Origin: Ga0077527 sp021300125
GTDB lineage: Bacteria; Pseudomonadota; Gammaproteobacteria; Burkholderiales; SG8-41
NCBI GenBank assembly: GCA_046339595.1
Contig: JBKDUF010000106.1
Location: 1-10,230, forward strand
DNA: 10,230 nt
Reading direction: 5' to 3'
The position numbers and the translations under genes were made by a program. This document shows positions 5,310 to 10,230 of the stretch, in pieces. The notes under the pieces are model-generated. The model saw only the letters and a list, made by a program, of their open reading frames with translations. It ran no database searches and had not been told where the DNA came from. Positions within the stretch are counted from its first letter, which is position 1. Every line of letters begins with the position of its first letter.

Positions 5310-6427
5310 GCGGCGATGGGTTCGAGATAGCCGGCGCGATACCAGGCATGCAGCGTGTCTGCCGCCGCGGCTGGCAGGCGGCCGGCCCTGCTGCACCTGC
5401 GGTCGGCCAGTCGCCGCATCCAGTCTCGCGCCGGAGCCGGCACGTTCACGCGCTCGCCGTTGATGTAGAACGCGCGGTCGTCATAGAGAAGGATCGTTGC
5501 CGCCGCGAGCCTGAGGCCCCGTGTGGCGGCCCTGCGCGCAAAGCTGGCCGCGGCGAGCGGGCGCGGTGGCGGGCGGAACACGACCAGCGGTTTGGGTGTG
5601 CTCAGTTCCTCACCGACAAAGCGCAGTATTTCCTCACGCGGTGCGTGCAGATGGCGCAGCATGCGGATCAGCCCCGCGCCCATGGCCTGCGGTATGCGTC
5701 CCGGCTGCCGCGTCGCCTTGAGTCCGGGGTCGGCGTACGTTTCATCGACATCAAGCCGTTCCTGCAGAAAGTCGAGGAAGCGGGCGCACAGGTCCTGGGC
5801 GGATGGCGCGCGAAAGCCGATCGACAGCGTGAGGCAGTCCTCCAGTGCGACGCCGTTGTGCGCATAGCGCGGGGGCAGATAGAGCATGTCGCCGGCCCCG
5901 ACGATCCATTCCCGCTGCGGACGGAAGCGGCGCAGGATTTTCAGCGGTGCGCTTCCGTCCAGTTCGAGATCGCGCTGGCTGCTCACCTGCCAGCAGCGGC
6001 GTCCGCTGCCCTGGAGCAGGAACACATCGTAGCTGTCGAAGTGCGGGCCTACGCCCCCGCCGGGCGCGGCGAAACTGACCATCAGGTCGTCGAGCCGGGC
6101 GTGGGGAATGAAATCGAAACGGTCGAGCAGTTCGCGTCCGCACGGCAACCACAGGTCTACCCCCTGCACGAGCAGGGTCCAGTTCCGCCGCGGCAGGCGC
6201 CGGAAATCGGTGCTGCGGAATGGGCCGTGCCGCAGTTGCCAGCGTCCCCCCTGGCGCAGGATCAGGCGCGATTCGACCTCGGGCAGCATGGCCAGCCGCT
6301 GCAGTTCCTCGCGGTTGATCAGGGTTTCGGCCTGCGCCACGGCGCTGCGGGCCAGCAGCGGCCGGGTCTGCCAGTGGCAGTGCATGAACTGCGCCGCGCT
6401 CAGTCCGCCCAGCAGTGGGGTTTTCAT
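5306..6427 (-). CDS. roxA: RoxA (YcfD), ribosomal protein L16 arginine hydroxylase
   Basis: A JmjC/cupin-fold 2-oxoglutarate and Fe(II)-dependent oxygenase that in E. coli hydroxylates Arg81 of ribosomal protein L16. The Fe(II) triad H129, D131 (GPHFDSYDVF) and H190 (LPPRYAHNG) aligns with E. coli H125, D127 and H187. R144 in the QGSGRRCW segment matches the arginine that binds 2-oxoglutarate. Other family landmarks are HWQTRP (18-23), HGPF (67-70), PGGGVGPH (122-129) and GFRAPS (204-209). A helical dimerisation part (about 210-270) and a C-terminal winged-helix part (to 373) follow; E. coli YcfD has the same architecture and 373 residues. ATG 6427 is the start because the conserved N-terminus begins close behind; it has no Shine-Dalgarno, and a perfect TATAAT ends six bases before it. 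It is the first gene of a two-gene unit with the DUF7931-like protein. Confidence 0.93.
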   Translation of the reverse strand: MKTPLLGGLSAAQFMHCHWQTRPLLARSAVAQAETLINREELQRLAMLPEVESRLILRQGGRWQLRHGPFRSTDFRRLPRRNWTLLVQGVDLWLPCGRELLDRFDFIPHARLDDLMVSFAAPGGGVGPHFDSYDVFLLQGSGRRCWQVSSQRDLELDGSAPLKILRRFRPQREWIVGAGDMLYLPPRYAHNGVALEDCLTLSIGFRAPSAQDLCARFLDFLQERLDVDETYADPGLKATRQPGRIPQAMGAGLIRMLRHLHAPREEILRFVGEELSTPKPLVVFRPPPRPLAAASFARRAATRGLRLAAATILLYDDRAFYINGERVNVPAPARDWMRRLADRRCSRAGRLPAAAADTLHAWYRAGYLEPIAA

Positions 6428-6433
6428 GTGGAG

Positions 6434-6439
6434 ATTATA
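6434..6439 (-). promoter_or_regulatory. Perfect -10 box of roxA, leaderless arrangement
   Basis: TATAAT read leftward, with only CTCCAC between it and the roxA ATG. Transcription normally starts about seven bases past the -10, which puts it at the start codon. No strong -35 is seen 16-18 bases upstream. Confidence 0.6.
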
Positions 6440-6464
6440 GTCATGCCCGGGCCGCTACCCGCGC

Positions 6465-6493
6465 TTGACCGCAGCGGCCTTTGTTCACAGAAT
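6465..6493 (+). promoter_or_regulatory. Candidate slyD promoter
   Basis: TTGACC (6465-6470, five of six against TTGACA), a 17-base spacer and CAGAAT (6488-6493, four of six against TATAAT). Transcription would start near 6500, giving a leader of about 80 bases. It lies divergent to the roxA -10, 26 bases away. Confidence 0.55.
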
Positions 6494-6581
6494 CGCGCCC
6501 TGACCCTTCGCTTACGCCCGGGCACGCCAGCAGCGCGTGCCGATGTCCGACGGCGCCGCTGCTGCCGACTGAGGAATTACG

Positions 6582-7061
6582 ATGCTGATCGCCAAGAACA
6601 CCGTTGTCACGCTGAGCTTCGAACTTGCCGATGCCCAGGGCGCGTTGCTCGAAAAAACCGAAGAACCCGTGGCGTATCTGCATGGCGGATACCACGGCAT
6701 TTTCCCCCTGGTCGAGGAAGCCCTCGACGGCAAGAAGGCCGGGGATTCCTGCGCGGTCAGGCTGGCACCGGAAGACGCCTTCGGCCAATACGATGCCGAG
6801 CTGGTGCATGTGGAGACCCGCGACAAGTTCCCGCCCGACGTCAAGGTCGGCATGCAATTCGAAGGCCGGGGCGAGCAGTCCGGCCAGGCAATGGTCTACA
6901 CCGTCACCGATGTTGCCGCCGACAAGGTGGTCGTCGACGGCAATCACCCGCTGGCAGGCCAGACCCTGCAGTTCAGCTGCACGGTCACCGAAGTACGTGC
7001 AGCCACCGAGGAAGAGCTGTCGCATGGCCATGTGCACGGGTCGCATGGCCACCATCATTGA
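6582..7061 (+). CDS. slyD: SlyD, FKBP-type peptidyl-prolyl isomerase and metallochaperone
   Basis: A 159-residue cytoplasmic prolyl isomerase and chaperone that in E. coli also delivers nickel to hydrogenase. The FKBP domain is split (about 1-68 and 120-146) around the insert-in-flap chaperone domain (about 70-118). Recognisable segments are YLHGGYHGI (32-40), EDAFGQYD (64-71), VVVDGNHPLAGQ (116-127) and ATEEELSHGHVHG (141-153), close to E. coli SlyD. The tail HGHVHGSHGHHH has seven His in twelve residues and can bind metal, but the long Cys/His extension of E. coli SlyD (196 residues) is absent. ATG 6582 has GAGGA at 6571-6575. The gene is convergent with mutS, and no intrinsic terminator is visible after it. 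Confidence 0.95.
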   Translation: MLIAKNTVVTLSFELADAQGALLEKTEEPVAYLHGGYHGIFPLVEEALDGKKAGDSCAVRLAPEDAFGQYDAELVHVETRDKFPPDVKVGMQFEGRGEQSGQAMVYTVTDVAADKVVVDGNHPLAGQTLQFSCTVTEVRAATEEELSHGHVHGSHGHHH

Positions 7062-7163
7062 TCCAGTGCAGCGTGATGAGTACAGATTGCGGAATGTCAA
7101 ACCGATGGTCAGGCCGCGCTATAAAATTATCAATAAAAACAGATACCTAATTTAATTTTTCTG
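7062..7163. other. Convergent slyD/mutS intergenic region with AT-rich island
   Basis: No gene. In bases 7121-7160 thirty-five of forty positions are A or T, a sharp contrast with the surrounding GC-rich DNA. No GC stem followed by a T-run occurs on either strand, so an intrinsic terminator for slyD or mutS is not seen; Rho-dependent ending is possible. Confidence 0.55.
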
Positions 7164-9731
7164 CTATTCCCCGCGGGCGATCTGGCGTAACCGATAAACC
7201 AGCTCCAGCGCCTCGCGCGGCGACAGCGCATCCGGATCACAGTCGCGCAGCAGGTCAACCGCCGGATGCGGTTCGGGCTCTGATGCTGCAGATACAGGCG
7301 CAGTGCTGAACAAATCCCCTTGCGGCAACTGCGCCGCAGCTTCGAGTTCACCGAGCCGCTTGCGTGCGCTGCGGATCACCGCCCCCGGCACCCCCGCCAA
7401 CTGCGCCACCTGCAGCCCGTAGCTGCGGCTTGCCGGGCCTTCCTCGACACTGTGCAGGAACACGATGCTGTCCTTGTGTTCGACCGCATCGAGATGCACG
7501 TTGGCGATTTCGCGGAATTCCCCGGCAAGCTGCGTCAGTTCGAAATAGTGCGTGGCGAACAGCGTGTAACAGCGGTTTTTCTCGATCAGGTGGCGTGCAA
7601 TGGCCCAGGCCAGCGAGAGGCCGTCATAGGTCGAGGTGCCGCGGCCGATTTCGTCCATCAGCACCAGGCTTTGCGGTGTCGCGTGGTGCAGGATGTACGC
7701 GGCCTCGGTCATTTCCACCATGAAGGTCGAACGCCCGCCAGCGAGGTCGTCGGCGGCACCGATGCGGGTGAAGATGCGGTCCAGCGGTCCAAGCCGTGCG
7801 CGGGCCGCCGGTACGAATGAGCCGCAGTGCGCCAGCAGCGCGATCAGCGCGGTCTGCCGCATGTAGGTGGATTTGCCGCCCATGTTCGGTCCGGTGATCA
7901 GGAGCATGCGCCTGTTGGCTGCAAGGCGCGTGTCATTGGCGATGAAGGCTGAGACCTGGGCCTCGACCACCGGATGGCGTCCGCCCTGGATCTCGATCAC
8001 CGGGTCCTCGGTGAATTCCGGCGCCGACCAGTTGAGCGTCAAGGCCCGTTCAGCGAAGGCTGCCAGCATGTCGAGCTCGGCCAGCGCAGCGGCAATACGC
8101 TGCAGGGCCGGCACCTGTGGCGCCAGGTCGCTCAGCAGCTGTTCGTAGAGCAGCTTTTCGCGGGCCAGCGCACGCTCCTGGGCCGACAGCGCCTTGTCCT
8201 CGAAGGTTTTCAGCTCAGGCGTGATGTAACGCTCGGCATTTTTCAGCGTCTGCCGCCGGCGGTAGTCCTCGGGCACCTTGTCCGACTGTGCGCGGGTGAC
8301 TTCGATATAAAAGCCGTGGACGCGGTTGTATTCGACCTTCAGCGAGCTGATGCCGCTGCGCTCGCGTTCGCGCACCTCCAACTCGGCGAGGAAGGCGCCG
8401 CAGTTGTCCCGGACGCCGCGCAGCTCGTCGAGCTCGGCGTCGAAGCCGTCGGCAATCACGCCGCCTTCGCGGATCACCGAGGCCGGTTCGGGTTTGACCG
8501 CAGCATTGAGCAGCGTACTCACTGCATCCAGTGGCGCGAGGTCGTCGGCGATCGTGGCCAGGCGGCCGGCATTAATGCCGCCCAGCGCCGCGGTGACCTC
8601 GGGCAGTCGCGCGAGAGAGTCGCGCAGGCCGGAAAGGTCTCGCGGGCGGGCCGAGGCCAGCGCGATTCGCGCTGCGATGCGCTCGACATCGGCCATGTGC
8701 TGCAGCGGCGCGCGCACCGCCTGCGCGCGTTGGTCATCGATCAGCGCCGCCACCGCGCCGTGCAGCGTTGCGGCTGCGGTGCGGTCAGTCATCGGATGGT
8801 GCAGGGCGTGTCGCAGGCGGCGGCTGCCCATGCCGGTGGCACAGGTGTCGAGCAGCGAGAGCAGCGTGGGCGCAGCTTCGCCGCGGATGGTTTCAGTGAG
8901 CTCGAGGTTGCGCCGGGTCGCGGGGTCCATGCGCAGCCAGCTGCCTTCGGATTCGACCTGCAGCGCCAACACATGCGCGATCGACGCACCCTGTGTCGAT
9001 TTGGCGTAGTCAAACAGCGCGCCTGCCGCGGCGATCGCCACCGGCAGCTCCTGCGCACCGAAGCCGGCGAGATCGCGGGTGCCGAACTGCGTGCACAGCG
9101 TGCGCGTCGCGGTTTCGCTGCCAAAGCGCCACGGCGGCAACTGGCGCACCGCCGCGGCGGCAGCGATGTCGCCGCTGCCCTCGGCAACGAGAATTTCCGC
9201 GGGACGCAGGCGCTCAATCTCGGCGGTGAGTGCGGCGGGCACGGTTTCCATCACGCAGAAACGGCCTGAGGACAGCGACAGCCAGGCAAGGCCCAGCACG
9301 CCGCCGGCACGGTGCAGCGCGAGCAGCAGGTTGTCGCTCTTGTCATCGAGCAGCGCCGACTCGGTCAGCGTACCCGGCGTGACGATGCGCACCACCTTGC
9401 GCTCTACCGGGCCCTTGGATGTGGCCGGATCGCCGATCTGCTCGCAGATCGCCACCGACTCGCCGAGCTTGACCAGCCGCGCAAGGTATTGATCCACCGC
9501 ATGAAAAGGCACGCCGGCCATCTTGATCGGGAGTCCTGCCGACTCGCCGCGCGAGGTCAGGGTGATGTCGAGCAGCCGCGCCGCACGTTCGGCGTCCTCG
9601 AAAAACAGCTCATAAAAATCCCCCATCCGGTAGAACACCAGCAGGTCGGGATGTTCGGCCTTGATGCGCAGGTACTGCTGCATCATCGGCGTGTGCTGGG
9701 CCGCCGTCGGGTTCGCGGATTTCATGTCCAT
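7164..9731 (-). CDS. mutS: MutS, DNA mismatch-recognition ATPase
   Basis: MutS binds mismatches and small loops and starts methyl-directed repair with MutL. The 855-residue protein has the mismatch-reading F39-x-E41 in GDFYELF (E. coli F36, E38), the connector, core and clamp domains, and the ABC-type ATPase: Walker A GPNMGGKST (614-622), signature DDLAGGRSTFMVEM (661-674), Walker B LVLMDE with D693 and E694, and FATHYFEL with H728. A C-terminal QGDLF (804-808) fits the beta-clamp-binding motif, and residues from about 829 resemble the tetramer-forming tail. E. coli MutS has 853 residues; starting at the second ATG (9725) would give exactly that length. Neither ATG has a good ribosome site, and TAGAAT (9732-9737) abuts the first ATG, favouring a leaderless start at 9725. 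The gene is complete, convergent with slyD and divergent from the dehydrogenase. Confidence 0.97.
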   Translation of the reverse strand: MDMKSANPTAAQHTPMMQQYLRIKAEHPDLLVFYRMGDFYELFFEDAERAARLLDITLTSRGESAGLPIKMAGVPFHAVDQYLARLVKLGESVAICEQIGDPATSKGPVERKVVRIVTPGTLTESALLDDKSDNLLLALHRAGGVLGLAWLSLSSGRFCVMETVPAALTAEIERLRPAEILVAEGSGDIAAAAAVRQLPPWRFGSETATRTLCTQFGTRDLAGFGAQELPVAIAAAGALFDYAKSTQGASIAHVLALQVESEGSWLRMDPATRRNLELTETIRGEAAPTLLSLLDTCATGMGSRRLRHALHHPMTDRTAAATLHGAVAALIDDQRAQAVRAPLQHMADVERIAARIALASARPRDLSGLRDSLARLPEVTAALGGINAGRLATIADDLAPLDAVSTLLNAAVKPEPASVIREGGVIADGFDAELDELRGVRDNCGAFLAELEVRERERSGISSLKVEYNRVHGFYIEVTRAQSDKVPEDYRRRQTLKNAERYITPELKTFEDKALSAQERALAREKLLYEQLLSDLAPQVPALQRIAAALAELDMLAAFAERALTLNWSAPEFTEDPVIEIQGGRHPVVEAQVSAFIANDTRLAANRRMLLITGPNMGGKSTYMRQTALIALLAHCGSFVPAARARLGPLDRIFTRIGAADDLAGGRSTFMVEMTEAAYILHHATPQSLVLMDEIGRGTSTYDGLSLAWAIARHLIEKNRCYTLFATHYFELTQLAGEFREIANVHLDAVEHKDSIVFLHSVEEGPASRSYGLQVAQLAGVPGAVIRSARKRLGELEAAAQLPQGDLFSTAPVSAASEPEPHPAVDLLRDCDPDALSPREALELVYRLRQIARGE

Positions 9732-9737
9732 ATTCTA
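9732..9737 (-). promoter_or_regulatory. Candidate -10 box of mutS, leaderless arrangement
   Basis: TAGAAT read leftward matches TATAAT at five of six bases. It touches the ATG at 9731 and lies exactly six bases before the ATG at 9725, the same spacing as at roxA. If it is used, only the second ATG would be intact at the 5' end. No clear -35 is visible. Confidence 0.4.
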
Positions 9738-9810
9738 AGCGCTGCGGCGTGTTCCACCCACGCCTGCGTTAGCATCCAAGGATGGTGTTTATCCATGCAA
9801 GGAGAGGGAA

Positions 9811-10230
9811 ATGACCCGGGACATCACGGTAATCGGCGCGGGCGCCATCGGCATCGTGTCGGCATTGATGTTGAGGCGCGAGGGACATCGCGTCACGGTA
9901 ATCGACCGCCAGCCGCCGGGGGAGGGTGCATCTTTCGGCAACGCCGGTTCCCTCGCGCCCAGCTCGATTGTGCCAATCGCGCTGCCCGGTACCATCCGCC
10001 AGGTGCCGAAATGGCTCCGCGATCCGCTTGGGCCACTGACGCTGTCGTGGCGGCAGCTGCCGGGCATGCTGCCCTGGTTCCTGCATTTTAACCGCGCCTG
10101 CAGAGAGGATCGCGCACGGCGCGCCGCAACGCTGCTGCGGGCGATGAACACACCGTCGATCGAAGGGTATGCCGAGCTGCTGGCCGAGGCGGGTGCATCG
10201 GATTTACTTCGCCGGCAGGGCATGCTGCAT
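9811..10230 (+). CDS. FAD-dependent oxidoreductase, DadA-like (3' end outside window)
   Basis: The first 140 residues of a protein in the D-amino-acid oxidase/dehydrogenase (DAO) superfamily; the rest lies past the right edge. An N-terminal dinucleotide-binding fold is clear: strand and GAGAIG (9-14), then VTVIDRQPPG (28-37) ending in the acidic residue that contacts the FAD ribose. FGNAGSLAPS (42-51) matches the flavin-contacting segment of DadA-type dehydrogenases. Substrate cannot be told; D-amino acids or related secondary amines are likeliest. ATG 9811 has AAGGAG at 9799-9804, a good ribosome site, and begins directly at the FAD fold. It is divergent from mutS across a 79-base gap in which I see no convincing promoter for this gene. 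Confidence 0.88.
   Translation, partial: MTRDITVIGAGAIGIVSALMLRREGHRVTVIDRQPPGEGASFGNAGSLAPSSIVPIALPGTIRQVPKWLRDPLGPLTLSWRQLPGMLPWFLHFNRACREDRARRAATLLRAMNTPSIEGYAELLAEAGASDLLRRQGMLH

Noticed and set aside
5411..5430. HKD-type phospholipase D activity considered for the roxA-coupled unit
   Set aside because: No HxKxxxxD motif is present in either protein of the unit; only a faint resemblance exists in the HYLHRFH segment of the DUF7931-like protein.
5102..7150. A 682-codon open frame on the plus strand across roxA and slyD
   Set aside because: It is out of frame with slyD and antisense to roxA and the DUF7931-like gene, all of which have clear family motifs. The translation is Arg/Ala-rich with no domain, as expected of GC-rich antisense frames.
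7121..7160. AT-rich stretch considered as an intrinsic terminator for slyD or mutS
   Set aside because: There is no GC-containing stem; only short A/T inverted matches (AAATTA with TAATTT) are present.
7974..9269. A 431-codon plus-strand open frame
   Set aside because: It is fully antisense to mutS, has no ribosome site and resembles no protein family.

Overview
The window looks like ordinary chromosomal DNA of a GC-rich Proteobacterium. The closest fit is a Betaproteobacterium, perhaps Rhodocyclales or Nitrosomonadales. This rests on the dapA-bamC pair, a RoxA-type ribosomal oxygenase, SlyD with a His-rich tail, long MutS, and protein sequences resembling known family members; no database search was possible. 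Ten protein genes are supported and nearly all the sequence is accounted for. I see no phage, transposon, CRISPR, tRNA or rRNA, and no obvious undescribed multi-gene defence or biosynthetic system.

Layout from left to right. An 83-base, low-complexity, G/T-rich edge contains a G-quadruplex motif just past the pstS stop. pstS (periplasmic phosphate-binding protein) is read leftward. A 355-base divergent region follows, with half-sites resembling a Pho box, a 17-base palindrome and a -10 box for dapA. A rightward operon then runs dapA (lysine and cell-wall precursor synthesis), bamC (outer-membrane assembly lipoprotein, overlapping dapA by 14 bases) and a YycJ-type metallo-beta-lactamase-fold hydrolase. 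It ends at a strong bidirectional terminator. On the other side, read leftward toward the same terminator, is a small Ala/Pro-repeat lipoprotein. Further right, also leftward, is roxA followed by an uncharacterised protein (DUF7931-like) joined by an ATGA stop/start overlap. slyD is read rightward, mutS is read leftward and converges on slyD, and a FAD-dependent D-amino-acid-dehydrogenase-like gene starts rightward and runs off the edge.

The genes fall into small functional groups. dapA and bamC both concern the cell envelope. roxA and its partner, with slyD across a divergent promoter region, concern ribosome modification and protein folding. mutS stands alone for mismatch repair. The points most worth a second look are these: roxA and mutS each have a good -10 hexamer exactly 6 bases before an ATG and no Shine-Dalgarno, suggesting leaderless transcripts; RoxA is translationally coupled to a protein of unknown function; the lipoprotein carries a 6-base-unit repeat; and the pstS 3' end has an unusual G-quadruplex and homopolymer tract.
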